Positions 9,301-16,506 of a DNA stretch of 64,000 nt are shown here, piece by piece (within the stretch, counting starts at the first letter, position 1; each line of letters opens with the position of its first letter). The notes under the pieces were generated by a model. That model saw only the letters and a list, made by a program, of their open reading frames with translations, was not told where the DNA came from and made no database searches. Source of the DNA: Streptomyces sp. B21-083 (lineage in GTDB: Bacteria > Actinomycetota > Actinomycetes > Streptomycetales > Streptomycetaceae); NCBI RefSeq assembly GCF_036898825.1, contig NZ_JARUND010000002.1, forward strand, positions 3,162,001 through 3,226,000. The letters run 5' to 3'. The position numbers and the translations under genes were made by a program.

Positions 9301-10014
9301 GGTCGCGAACCGGGTGAACTTGGAGTTGAGGCGGTCGAGGCCGGGGCTGGCCATCTCGCCGCCGAGGATGGTCATGAACCGGTCGGTCTCAGCGGCCGTG
9401 CCCTTCACCAGCCCACGGGTCTTGGGCAACATGGAGTTGGCGATGGCGACGCCCTTGATGAACGGCGCCATCGTGTCCTTGGCCAGCGAATCGGACCAGC
9501 CCTGGTACTCGTCCTTCAGGCCGGCCACGGCGACCGCCGCGCGGCGCGTCTCGGGCGGCATCTTCGCCATCAGGCGCAGGTACTCCTGCTGCGCGGCGAC
9601 CGCCTCCGCGGAGGACGCCCCCGACTTGTCGACCGCGTCCTTCCACTTTTTCTGCGCCTCGGCCGCGTCCCCCAGCTTGGAGATCTGCGGGCCCAGCGCG
9701 GCACCCATCACCCCGAGGGCGACGGCGACCGCCCCGGCGCCGGCGGCGATCGGTGCCAGCGACGCGGCGGCCGGGATCGCGGCCGGGGCGAGCAGCAGCG
9801 TCGCCTTCTTGAGCTCGCCGAGCGCCTTGCTGCCGGCGTCGGAGTCCCGCTCAAGTCGGGCGAGGTTCCGGGTCGAGTTGTTGGTGAACCGGCGGACGGC
9901 CGCGTCACCGTTGATGGACATCGTCAGCAGGCGTCGCCCGAGCCGGTCGCTCGCGTCGCCCGCCCGGTCCAGCACCCGGGACAGCCGGTCGCGGCCGGTG
10001 AGGATGAAGTCCAC
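6349..10014 (-). CDS. Tail tape measure protein
   Basis: At 1221 residues this is the longest gene of the element. It lies directly after the frameshifted G/GT chaperone pair, the standard place for the tape measure gene. Long Ala/Lys/Glu/Gln helices alternate with hydrophobic segments: about residues 70-105 (LLLAPAAIPAAASLAPIAAG), around 330, and around 390 (GTGIGLLVLALSSLSA). These are the membrane-active pieces typical of tape measures. The protein sets tail length; at roughly 1.5 angstrom per residue this suggests a tail of about 180 nm. The start is GTG 10014, overlapping the GT stop codon by one base, which couples their translation. Confidence 0.9.
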   Translation of the reverse strand: MDFILTGRDRLSRVLDRAGDASDRLGRRLLTMSINGDAAVRRFTNNSTRNLARLERDSDAGSKALGELKKATLLLAPAAIPAAASLAPIAAGAGAVAVALGVMGAALGPQISKLGDAAEAQKKWKDAVDKSGASSAEAVAAQQEYLRLMAKMPPETRRAAVAVAGLKDEYQGWSDSLAKDTMAPFIKGVAIANSMLPKTRGLVKGTAAETDRFMTILGGEMASPGLDRLNSKFTRFATGALAKANDGLIRLLRTSDSGQVGGNVTKFMTWASAQGPRVAGVLSSVGTALINVLQAGSDVGVGLLDVVGVLAHLVSAVPPSAISAFLQLALALKVVKAAALGMAAARTALAGFAIQLVAMQTAAAAAPGRLAAVTASIGALSRGAKIALAGTGIGLLVLALSSLSAMGEQAPPDVDRLTTSLGKLAQTGKVGGEAARAYGKDLGGLADSLRVLARPSNAEGIQQTLTSLIGMDSTPVKKAKEDLDGVDKALAGLVQGGKADLAKQAFDRVAASMRKQGMTTAELRAELGDYKAALADQAFEAQLAAQAQGLFGAQAQKTQAALAAQKASADGLRQSIVALNDVNRQGLSGMIGFEASIDAAAKAAKENAGVLDMHGGKLDLAGEKSRAAATALNDLAAKTDEATASARESGASWATVNGIYTKGRTKLIEAAQAMGLTKAEAQSLANQILKTPDKTAKLKGNLEDLDAKLKAAKGKLASVPDSRRAKVRAEISDLEAKIRRARAELDNVDGKTATTYVVTKFTSVQSGSKVPVAKRDYATGGPIGFPGGGPIKGPGTGTSDSIPINASNGEYMINARSTAKYRSLIEAINADKLGDGQGVGGAGAAVAQGLAGGMTGSSGLVLAGARQMAAAVTAGIREELEIRSPSKKTTALAKDAGRGLIVGLTSSRDKIRSTAADLAKDIRAAFSGRKESGLIKMVTAQTNRLLSLAARRDKIAAKIAEAKAYAGNVMGNARSGAQLGSLGLNVVTGGTIKKAMGDKLSKIRRFTAYIKKLAARGLNKTLLRQVLDMGPEEGYTYAAALAEADKATLTSINKTQYGLDTATRSLGEIGADRLYDAGKNASKGFLKGLESQQADLERVMQKIALAMQKALRKALGIASPAKKMIPDGINTARGVAVGVLQGLPHVDSAMRAVAGRMTGRAAAMRPVAGRPAVAASGGAGPVQIHIHVDGTVLDPVAVGRQIQTVLLEFKRARGGADLGLA

Positions 10015-10657
10015 TACTGCTCACCACCCTCTGCCTGCTGGGCCTGGTGTACGTCGATCCAGGCGATGTAGCTGTAGAAGTCGACGGCGGTCAGGTCGTC
10101 GACGACGGGGGCGGGGATGTGGCAGAGGTGGGCGAGGAGTCCGAGGTACTGGTCTCGGGCGACGTCGATGTCGGGCTCGGGCTCGGCGGCTCGCTCGGCT
10201 CGCCGTCCTCCTCCTCGCCCGGCACCTCCTGGTCCTCCTGGTCTTTTGGGTCCTTCGCCAGTTCGGCGATCAGCCGCTCGGCGTGCTCGGGGTCGTCGGC
10301 CGCCTGCGGCATCTCGCGCAGCGCGTGCGCGACCGATTCGCGCGTCATCTCCGGCTCGGTGCCGACGAGCCGGAACGCGCCGTCGATGTAGTCGGCGGCC
10401 TCCCGTGTGTCCAGCCGGGTGACCATCTCCTCGATCCCGGGGTCGAACTCCCCGAACCGCAACGACGGGTTACTCCGCTTCTTCAGGACCCACACGACGC
10501 CTCGCATCGCGTCCTGGTCCTCATCGCTGAGGCCCTCTTTGACCTCGGCCCACTTCATACCGACGGTGCGCTGCACGATCGACGCCTCGGACACCCGCAG
10601 GCTGCGGGCGTCGTACCGCTCGGGCTCGCCGCCCTCAGGGGTATAGATGATGATCAA
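10014..10657 (-). CDS. Tail assembly chaperone GT, made by -1 frameshift
   Basis: This is the fusion product, equivalent to complement(join(10014..10244,10244..10657)), about 214 residues. Zero-frame translation runs to the AAA codon at 10244-10246. Slipping back one base at the heptamer CCCAAAA gives a second frame with no stop until TAG 10014-10016. That frame encodes a plausible T-like domain (PDIDVARDQYLGLLAHLC, then DLTAVDFYSYIAWIDVHQAQ). The T stop abuts the tape measure start. A G/GT pair upstream of the tape measure is one of the most conserved features of long-tailed phages; GT binds the tape measure and recruits tail tube subunits. Confidence 0.82.
10091..10657 (-). CDS. Tail assembly chaperone G (unshifted product)
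   Basis: This 188-residue protein starts at ATG 10657. Its body is a compact alpha/beta domain (IIIYTPEGGEPERYDARSL, VGMKWAEVKEGLSDEDQDAM, ALREMPQAADDPEHAERLI). After the slip site the zero-frame tail is low complexity (Pro/Ser/Thr), as expected for an over-run rather than a folded domain. It lies between the head-tail connector and tape measure genes. It is the abundant product; only a minority of ribosomes should make the GT fusion. In lambda the matching proteins are gpG and gpGT. Confidence 0.82.
   Translation of the reverse strand: MIIIYTPEGGEPERYDARSLRVSEASIVQRTVGMKWAEVKEGLSDEDQDAMRGVVWVLKKRSNPSLRFGEFDPGIEEMVTRLDTREAADYIDGAFRLVGTEPEMTRESVAHALREMPQAADDPEHAERLIAELAKDPKDQEDQEVPGEEEDGEPSEPPSPSPTSTSPETSTSDSSPTSATSPPPSSTT
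10244..10250 (-). promoter_or_regulatory. Slippery heptamer CCCAAAA for -1 frameshift
   Basis: Read on the minus strand the site is C-CCA-AAA in the zero frame of gene G, a perfect X-XXY-YYZ heptamer. It is the only such heptamer found near the end of the G domain. The -1 frame from here encodes the conserved T-like domain and stops exactly at the tape measure start. The GC-rich sequence just downstream may form a stimulating structure. Confidence 0.8.
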
Positions 10658-10666
10658 CTCTGGCTC

Positions 10667-11182
10667 CTATTCCAGCTTGCGGCGCACGTCGTCCACGACG
10701 CGCTCCATCTCACGAGTGATGCGGTCCTGGTGGGCGCGCACGGTCTTCTCCCAGAAGCCCCGGGAAGTGGTCTGCTGAGACCAGCGCTTCTTGTTGCCGA
10801 ACACCGGGTGACGCAGACGGCCCAGATCGTTCAGCTGGTTCACGGCGCCGACGGGGATGTCCGGCGGCAGCAGTGACTTGTCCAGCCAGACACGCGCGCC
10901 GGGCGTACCGGTGGTGCGGACGCTGATTCGTACAGCAGCGGCGATGCTCGCGCGGAAGGGTCGGGTGGTCGGGGAGGGGCCGCCACGCTTGCCCGCCTTG
11001 CGCCCCTCCGAGCTGATGTTCAGGCCGCGGATTGTGGACTGCAGTTCGTCACGCAGAGGCTCGGCGGCCCGCCTCGCCCGCCGCTGCATCGAGGCGCGGA
11101 TGTTCTCGTGGCCGGCCGCCCGCAGTCTGCGCTGCAGCTCGATGAGCTGGCCGGTGCCGAGGATCCGAATGTCCTGCACCAC
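10667..11182 (-). CDS. Tail completion / HK97 gp10-like protein
   Basis: This 171-residue basic protein begins VQDIRILGTGQLIELQRRLR and ends with a helical tail (RITREMERVVDDVRRKLE). Between these is VNQLNDLGRLRHPVFGN, then RGFWEKTVRAHQDR. This layout is typical of HK97 gp10-type tail-completion proteins, whose C-terminus carries an RHPVFG/FW pattern. The start is GTG 11182 with GGAGGTGA upstream. It lies between the tail tube gene and gene G, slightly displaced from the other connector genes. It is likely at the head-tail joint. Confidence 0.72.
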   Translation of the reverse strand: MVQDIRILGTGQLIELQRRLRAAGHENIRASMQRRARRAAEPLRDELQSTIRGLNISSEGRKAGKRGGPSPTTRPFRASIAAAVRISVRTTGTPGARVWLDKSLLPPDIPVGAVNQLNDLGRLRHPVFGNKKRWSQQTTSRGFWEKTVRAHQDRITREMERVVDDVRRKLE

Positions 11183-11201
11183 GGCGTCTCACCTCCACCG
11201 A

Positions 11202-12188
11202 TCAGAGGGTGACGTCCGTGCTGATGTACTCGATCTTCGGCTGGTTGGTGCCGTCGAAGAAGCCGGTGAAGTTGAACGTCGGCTTGATCACTTCGAAGCC
11301 CTCGATCGACGGGGGCGCGTCGTCGAGCTTGATGGCGGGCAGGGTGATGCGGAACGTCTCCGCGTACGTGGACGCGATGATCGGTCCGATGCACTCGACG
11401 ACCAGAGACGTCGCCGCGTCGGAGGTGTGCAGGTCGTCGAGCGTGGTCGCCACGTGGTCGGTCTCCAGCGACCCGCTGATCTTGACCAGGTCGTTGGTGA
11501 TGGGTTCCTTCTTCAGCCCCGCCTGTCCGGCGTAGAAGCGGCCCACGTCCTGCGGACGCTCGATCTTCACGGACACCTTGCGGATACCGTCGAGTGCCGC
11601 CTCCGTGCCGAACGAGCCGCTCTTCACCGCGAGCTGGCCGAAGTGGAACGGGCTCTTGGTCGGGTACGAGGCGACGGCCAGGGTCTGCGTCTCGTCGCAC
11701 GCCTTGCCGTCGATCTCCAGCGTGCACATCAGCATGCCGCCGACCTCGACGGAGAACTCCGCACTGATGATCTTGCAGCCGACGAAGCTCTTGTCGGTGA
11801 CGGTGCCCGTCGTCAAGGGCACACCTTTTTGGATCGTCAAACTCTTGCCCGCGACATCGGCGAGGGTGTGGGTCTGCAGATAGGCGGTGGTCACGCCCTG
11901 CTGCACCGGGGTGACCGTGGTCCCCATCAGCGCCTGCAGGACGATCCCGAACGCCTTGTTGGGGACCTCCAGCTCGATGTTCCCCGCGGCCTCCCGCTGG
12001 GTGACCACACGCCGGGTGGACAGCGGCAGCAGCCGCCCCGCCGCGACACCGGAACTGGTTGCGGTGGTCTTCTTCTCGACCAGCGATTCCTTCGTGAACT
12101 CGGGGAACGTGGTCGGCGCGACGAACGTGCCGTAGCTGCTTTCGGTGGCCCAGCCGATCTGGCCGCCGAGACCGGATCCGATTGCCAT
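11202..12188 (-). CDS. Major tail (tube) protein
   Basis: This 328-residue protein follows the pattern of actinophage tail tube proteins. It has a Gly-rich N-terminus (GSGLGGQIGWATESSYGTF), a region rich in Thr, Val and Ser (GVAAGRLLPLSTRRVVTQRE), and a fold of alternating strands ending in PTFNFTGFFDGTNQPKIEYIS. It starts at ATG 12188 with a GGAAGAGG ribosome site. It is followed by the connector-like gene and the G/GT genes, and preceded by a small conserved hypothetical. It should be the second most abundant structural protein after the capsid. Confidence 0.8.
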   Translation of the reverse strand: MAIGSGLGGQIGWATESSYGTFVAPTTFPEFTKESLVEKKTTATSSGVAAGRLLPLSTRRVVTQREAAGNIELEVPNKAFGIVLQALMGTTVTPVQQGVTTAYLQTHTLADVAGKSLTIQKGVPLTTGTVTDKSFVGCKIISAEFSVEVGGMLMCTLEIDGKACDETQTLAVASYPTKSPFHFGQLAVKSGSFGTEAALDGIRKVSVKIERPQDVGRFYAGQAGLKKEPITNDLVKISGSLETDHVATTLDDLHTSDAATSLVVECIGPIIASTYAETFRITLPAIKLDDAPPSIEGFEVIKPTFNFTGFFDGTNQPKIEYISTDVTL

Positions 12189-12191
12189 GGA

Positions 12192-12407
12192 TCAGCCCTC
12201 TTCCTTCTGCGGCTTGGCCGCGACCGTCTTCTTCGCCGCGGCCTTCACACCGGGCTCTTCCACGGGCTCCCAGTTCGCGCTCTGGCAGACGTAGCCCTCG
12301 AACCGTGCGTCGGGCACCTCGACGACCTCGTCCGGCTGGACGACCCGGTCCGGGCCGAGTTCGGGCACGGCCACCGGTTCCGGGCCCAGGTAGCGCACAC
12401 GCGCCAT
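12192..12407 (-). CDS. Small phage protein of unknown function
   Basis: This 71-residue protein starts at ATG 12407 with AAGGAG upstream and ends three bases before the tail tube start. The first 50 residues form short strands (RVRYLGPEPVAVPELG, then VVEVPDARFEGYVCQ and ANWEPV). The end is a Lys/Ala-rich tail. It resembles small proteins found between the tail terminator and tail tube in other Streptomyces phages, and has a counterpart in style at 13891-14166. Function unknown. Confidence 0.6.
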   Translation of the reverse strand: MARVRYLGPEPVAVPELGPDRVVQPDEVVEVPDARFEGYVCQSANWEPVEEPGVKAAAKKTVAAKPQKEEG

Positions 12408-12433
12408 GGCAGTACTCCTTCACAGGGGTTGGA

Positions 12434-12898
12434 TCAGATACGGGCCCGGCAGGACACCGTGAACGCGAGACCCGCGACGGTGCCCTCGCTCTGGGCCTGC
12501 TGCAGGTTTCCGGCCGTCAGGTGCGCCCACAGCACCGTGCCGTTCAGCGTCGGAGCCGTCGGCGCGGCGTCGGTCGCGCGCAGCGCCTCCTCGACCACGG
12601 CGACCAGTTCGAACACCCGGGTGCGGCGCAGGGACATGTCCTTGTCGCCCGACCGGGACTCGGCGTAACACGAGATCTGGAAGTCCTCGTCGCGGGTACG
12701 TGCGCCGGCCGCGTTGAAGTTCTGCGTCAGCCCCACCGCTGCCTCCGCGCCGGGTGACCACCCCACGAAGATCATGTCTTTCACAGTGAGGTTCGTGGGT
12801 TCCGGGCCGTCGATGATGCGTACACCGGCCAGGGCGGGCGCCGCACGCAGGATGACCAGCAGGGCGGCCACTGCCGCCGGGACACGGGAGGTCGCCAT
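12434..12898 (-). CDS. Tail terminator-like protein
   Basis: This 154-residue protein starts at ATG 12898, overlapping the stop of the upstream connector gene (ATGA). A longer frame exists upstream but would run deep into that gene. A short hydrophobic helix near the N-terminus (AVAALLVILRAAPAL) is followed by alternating strands (DMIFVGWSP, FQISCYAES, TRVFELVAVVEEAL, TVLWAHLT). The size and place between head-tail connectors and the tail tube fit a tail terminator (gpU-like) protein. It could also be another head-tail joining protein. Confidence 0.62.
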   Translation of the reverse strand: MATSRVPAAVAALLVILRAAPALAGVRIIDGPEPTNLTVKDMIFVGWSPGAEAAVGLTQNFNAAGARTRDEDFQISCYAESRSGDKDMSLRRTRVFELVAVVEEALRATDAAPTAPTLNGTVLWAHLTAGNLQQAQSEGTVAGLAFTVSCRARI

Positions 12899-13461
12899 CA
12901 CAGCACCGCCGGGGCCCGCTTGTACGGCTCCAGCAGCTGCAGCACCCGGTTGGGGATCGCATACCCCCAGCCCGCGACGGGCTCGCTCACAGAGAAGTCG
13001 TCCCCGCCGCCGATCCCGGCCCCGGCCCGGGACGCCCCGTACTGGGTGCGCCACAGGTGCTGGACCATGATGCGGCCCGCCAGGTTCAGGGTGGCCGGGA
13101 CCGTGCCGCGGCCCGCCTGATAGACGAAGCGAAGCGGGCCGTACAGCCGTCCGCCGTCCAGGCGGCGGACGATCCCGGTGGGCCCGTCGAGGTCCAGGTC
13201 CGCCACGTTGTAGCCCGCCCCGTTGGCCAGGACCGCGACGACACTCGTGAGTGAGACCGCGGGAGTCTCGCGAAGGACCAGGACCCGCGCCCCGCAGGCG
13301 GGGATGTCGTGGGTCTCGGTCACCGCCCGGTTCTCCACCGGGCCCACGTGGGCTTCGATGGCGGCCGTGACGCCGTCGACGTACACCTGCAGCTCGACGT
13401 CGTCCGTGGTCGTGGTGATGTCCAGCTGGGCCTTGGCTTCGGCCAGTGTCAGCAGTGCCAT
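12898..13461 (-). CDS. Head-tail connector (gp6-like)
   Basis: This 187-residue protein begins MALLTLAEAKAQLDI, the typical start of gp6-like adaptor proteins (LxxAKxxLxI). The opening helices continue with DDVELQVYVDGVTAAIEAHVG. The C-terminal half includes the conserved-looking ARIMVQHLWRTQYG-type helix (here GRIMVQHLWRTQYG) and a YAIPNRVLQLLEPY end. Start ATG 13461 is chosen because the family signature begins there; the frame extends further upstream without a good start. It joins the portal to the tail. Confidence 0.75.
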   Translation of the reverse strand: MALLTLAEAKAQLDITTTTDDVELQVYVDGVTAAIEAHVGPVENRAVTETHDIPACGARVLVLRETPAVSLTSVVAVLANGAGYNVADLDLDGPTGIVRRLDGGRLYGPLRFVYQAGRGTVPATLNLAGRIMVQHLWRTQYGASRAGAGIGGGDDFSVSEPVAGWGYAIPNRVLQLLEPYKRAPAVL

Positions 13462-13471
13462 GACCGTCCCC

Positions 13472-13894
13472 TCAGGTGCGGGAGACGGGCAGGACGTTGG
13501 GGAAGCCCAGCAGGATCGACGCACCGTAGATGCCGCCGGTGGCGCCCGGCGTGACCGTGGTTACCGCACGCAGGTACCGGCTGGTGCCGGTGTAGCCGAC
13601 CTCGTAGAGGGCGTCGTCGTTCGCGGCGGCGATGCTGGGCAGAGTGCCTTGGACGTCGCCGCTCGCGGCTGCCGTCCAGTTGGAATTGTCGTCGGACACT
13701 TCCAGGGTGATGGCGTGCGTTCCGTCGGTGACGGTCCCGGTGTGGACAAGGAGTGTTGCCGAGGCGAACCACTCGTTGGTGCCGGACGCCCCGGACAGCT
13801 GACGGTCCACCGCGGTGCCGTTGGCGGTGGCGTTGCGGGTGGCGATGGCCAGGGTCGCCTTGGCCCGGACGTGGTTGTAGACGCTGCGCTTCAT
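13472..13894 (-). CDS. Head decoration or small structural protein
   Basis: This 140-residue protein is rich in Ala, Thr, Ser and Gly with beta-strand spacing (TLAIATRNATANGTAV, HAITLEVSDDNSNWTAA, YLRAVTTVTPGATGG). It lies between a small hypothetical after the capsid gene and the connector gene. Proteins of this size and composition here are often capsid decoration or stabilising proteins. The start ATG 13894 overlaps the stop of the upstream gene. The assignment is by position and composition only. Confidence 0.55.
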   Translation of the reverse strand: MKRSVYNHVRAKATLAIATRNATANGTAVDRQLSGASGTNEWFASATLLVHTGTVTDGTHAITLEVSDDNSNWTAAASGDVQGTLPSIAAANDDALYEVGYTGTSRYLRAVTTVTPGATGGIYGASILLGFPNVLPVSRT

Positions 13895-14166
13895 GCCTCG
13901 TCACCCCCGTCGGCCTGCTTCTCGTCCGCCGGGTCCTGCGTGGCGGTACCGGTGTCCTTCGAGACGGCGGGCTTGCTCGCGGCAGCCTTCTTGGCCAGGG
14001 TCTTCGCCGCAGGCGGCTTCCCGGCGGGGGCGACGGCGATGGGGATGACGACCTCCTCGAAGAGTCCCTCGCGGCCTTCGAGAACGGGGTCGTGCGGGGC
14101 GACCAGGTCGCCCTTGACGATGCGCCGGTTGTCCGGCGCCCAGAACGTGTCCTTCGCGCGAAACAT
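13891..14166 (-). CDS. Small phage protein downstream of capsid
   Basis: This 91-residue protein starts at ATG 14166, where MFRAKDTFWAPDNRRIVKG begins, rather than at an upstream GTG. The first half is a compact beta domain with a phage-like opening (KGDLVAPHDPVLEG). The second half is a Lys/Ala/Pro-rich tail, similar in style to the 12192-12407 protein. It follows the major capsid gene by about 70 bases. It may be a head protein or a decoration-associated factor; function unknown. Confidence 0.6.
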   Translation of the reverse strand: MFRAKDTFWAPDNRRIVKGDLVAPHDPVLEGREGLFEEVVIPIAVAPAGKPPAAKTLAKKAAASKPAVSKDTGTATQDPADEKQADGGDEA

Positions 14167-14236
14167 CGCAGCTCCTGGAACAAGGACGGGCACGGACGGC
14201 GGGGAGCCGGTCCGTGCCCGTCAGGGTGGGTGGGGA

Positions 14237-15697
14237 TCAGGTGATGTCCAGGAGCCGGAACGCGTCGGCGTTGACCACGTCCGAGCCGACCCGCCAGTAG
14301 GCGAACCAGCCCGCCTCACCGGTCGGACGCCCGTTCGCGCCCTTGACCAGCGGCTCGTAAACCATCGTCATGCCGACCCGGTCGACGATGTAGAAGTTGC
14401 GGAAGTCGCCCAGCAGCAGCGAGTAGTTCTCCGCGCCAGCGTTGATGACGCCGTCCATCGCAGACGCCTCGTAGATCGGCGCGCCGAGCAGCTGCTCCGG
14501 CTGGCCCATACCGAGGTTCGCCCAGAAGCTGGAGCCGCCGGCGGTGTCGAACTGGCGGGTCTTGTTGATGATCGCCTTGTTCGCCATCCACGACGGCGAC
14601 CCCGTCAGCCGGTAGCGCGGGGGGAGGGCCTGCTCGACGGCGTACACGTCAGCCACCGCGTAGGTGTCGGCCGTCGCCGACGCAACCACGGAGCCGCCCA
14701 CCGCAGAGACGGCCGTGATGACGCCCTTGGGCTGGGTGGTGCCGTTGCCGGTGGCGAACGCGGTCGCCTCCAGGCGGTCCTTGGCGTCCGCCAGGAGCGG
14801 GCCGACCTCGGTACCGAACCCGGAGTCCGACAGGACCTCGAAGCTGCCCTGTACCCAGGCTGCCGCCTTCTTCGGCGTGATCGACGGCTGCGCGAACGTC
14901 GGGGACGCGTCGGCCGCCTGCCCGGACTCCGCGAGCCACTCGGCCGTCACCCCGGCGCTGGACACGCCGTTCCAGGTGTCGGTCGTGATGGTCTTGGTCG
15001 TCGCGACCTGCCGGAACGGGTTCGCCGATCCCGAGTTCGTCAGGATGATCGTCGGGTCGAGAGTGAACGGCACCAGGAAGCCGCCCGCCGAATCCGTCAG
15101 GGTCATCGCCCGGCGGTGCGCCTCGGCCATCTTGTACGCGACCTGCTCGTCGTCCTCCAGCAGCGCCGGGTTGCCGCCGTTGGCGAGCAGCGCCTCGAAC
15201 GCGCGCATGTAGTCGTCCGAGCCGGTGAGCAGCAGGTGCTGCGACATCCGGCCGCGACGGTCCGCACGAACGAGCTTCTCGGCTCGCTCCTGCTGGTCCT
15301 CGGACATCAGCTCGCCCGCCAGCTCCACCGCGTACAGGGCGCGGGTACGCAGGTCGCCGACGACGTTGCGGTCGTGGACGTTCGCACCGCGGACGCGGTC
15401 GAGGTCCTGGTAGGGGTTGCCGCGGTGACGCAGGAACTCCGGGGCTTCGCCAGGGGTGCGCTCCTGCCCGCCCGGGACGAGGGCTGCCGCGCGGACGGCC
15501 TCCACCCGCTCCTCGTGAGCGAGCTGCTCGGTGTAGGCCTCCTGCGCGGTGTCGAACTCTCCGAGGAGTTCGGTCGCCCGGGACGCCTGGTCGTCGGTCG
15601 GCTCCTCGACCTCTTCCAGCTCCAGCAGCTCCGTGCGGATCGCCTCAAGCGACTCCTTGAGCTTGAGGGACTTCTTCGCCTTCTTGGTGGTGGTCAC
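14237..15697 (-). CDS. Major capsid protein, HK97 fold
   Basis: This 486-residue protein opens with a Lys-rich coiled-coil delta domain (about residues 1-100, KKAKKSLKLKESLEAIRTEL and a Glu-rich helix). That domain is probably removed by the neighbouring protease. The mature domain follows: GGFLVPFTLDPTIILTN, WVQGSFEVLSDSG, GVITAVSAVGGSV, GSPSWMANKAIINKTRQFD, DFRNFYIVDRVGMTMVYEP, GWFAYWRVGSDVVNADAFRLLDI. These match HK97-type capsids of actinophages. The start is GTG 15697 with GGAGGG upstream, overlapping the protease stop (GTGA). Confidence 0.92.
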   Translation of the reverse strand: MTTTKKAKKSLKLKESLEAIRTELLELEEVEEPTDDQASRATELLGEFDTAQEAYTEQLAHEERVEAVRAAALVPGGQERTPGEAPEFLRHRGNPYQDLDRVRGANVHDRNVVGDLRTRALYAVELAGELMSEDQQERAEKLVRADRRGRMSQHLLLTGSDDYMRAFEALLANGGNPALLEDDEQVAYKMAEAHRRAMTLTDSAGGFLVPFTLDPTIILTNSGSANPFRQVATTKTITTDTWNGVSSAGVTAEWLAESGQAADASPTFAQPSITPKKAAAWVQGSFEVLSDSGFGTEVGPLLADAKDRLEATAFATGNGTTQPKGVITAVSAVGGSVVASATADTYAVADVYAVEQALPPRYRLTGSPSWMANKAIINKTRQFDTAGGSSFWANLGMGQPEQLLGAPIYEASAMDGVINAGAENYSLLLGDFRNFYIVDRVGMTMVYEPLVKGANGRPTGEAGWFAYWRVGSDVVNADAFRLLDIT

Positions 15698-16506
15698 TGG
15701 GCCCTCCTGGCCATGATCTCGGCACGGGTCTTGGCCCATGCGATCTTCTGCCGAGCGGAGTGCCCTTGGGGCGGGTCCTCGGCGGCGGGGCCCGGGTTGG
15801 GGTCGCCGTTGGCCGGCGGGCCCGCGGGAGGCTCGCCAGAAGGCGAGTCCAGCGGGGTGCCGGTCCGAAGCATGTCGACGAGCCGTTCACGCTCGTCGGG
15901 GGGAAGGTCCGCGAGCAGGCGCGCGGCCTGCTCGGCGCGGACGCCCACCACGGCGGCATCCGGGTAGGCGGGGAACGGGGTGGGCCCGTACTCCCGCAGC
16001 GCGACTTCCTGGCGCCGCACGGTGCGCAGCTTCCCGCCCGCATCCGCCCGCCAGCCGCCACGGGGTGGCCGGCCGGGGTCGGAGCGCAGGAACCCGCCGC
16101 TGAACGACTGCGCGGTGATGGAGCCCTCGCGGATGTTCTCCAAGACCTCATCGGCCAGCTCGGTGCGGTTGTAGCGGGTCACCGTGAGCAGACCGCGACT
16201 GTCGGCCTTGATCTCCACCGGCGCCCCGATCGGCATCGCCCCGCGCTCCGACGGCGTACCGAACAGGGTCCGCCCGTGGTTGTAGAGCACGCCCACACGC
16301 CAGTTGGTGCGGCTGCCCGCCGGCGCCAGCTGGCTCAGGGTCCGCTCGAACGCGCGGCGGTCGATGACCTCGTTGTAGTGGCCGTCCTGGTCGTGGATCT
16401 CCGACGGGGTGTCGAACACCGCGGCGTAGGCCTCGACTGTGCGGCCGTCCCCGCCGGCGCGGACACGGATGTCCTCCAGCGGGAAGCTGCGAGTGAATGC
16501 TTCCAT
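15694..16506 (-). CDS. Prohead maturation protease
   Basis: This 270-residue protein is a member of the HK97 prohead protease (U35) family, which cuts the capsid delta domain during maturation. The N-terminal domain shows the family layout: RTVEAYAAVFDTPSEI, DRRAFERTL, VGVLYNHGRTLFG with the catalytic His in YNHG, and GSITAQSFSGGF with the catalytic Ser region. The C-terminal part is Pro/Gly-rich. ATG 16506 is used; a GTG one codon earlier is equally possible. It overlaps both the portal stop and the capsid start, so the three are translationally coupled. Confidence 0.88.
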   Translation of the reverse strand: MEAFTRSFPLEDIRVRAGGDGRTVEAYAAVFDTPSEIHDQDGHYNEVIDRRAFERTLSQLAPAGSRTNWRVGVLYNHGRTLFGTPSERGAMPIGAPVEIKADSRGLLTVTRYNRTELADEVLENIREGSITAQSFSGGFLRSDPGRPPRGGWRADAGGKLRTVRRQEVALREYGPTPFPAYPDAAVVGVRAEQAARLLADLPPDERERLVDMLRTGTPLDSPSGEPPAGPPANGDPNPGPAAEDPPQGHSARQKIAWAKTRAEIMARRAQ

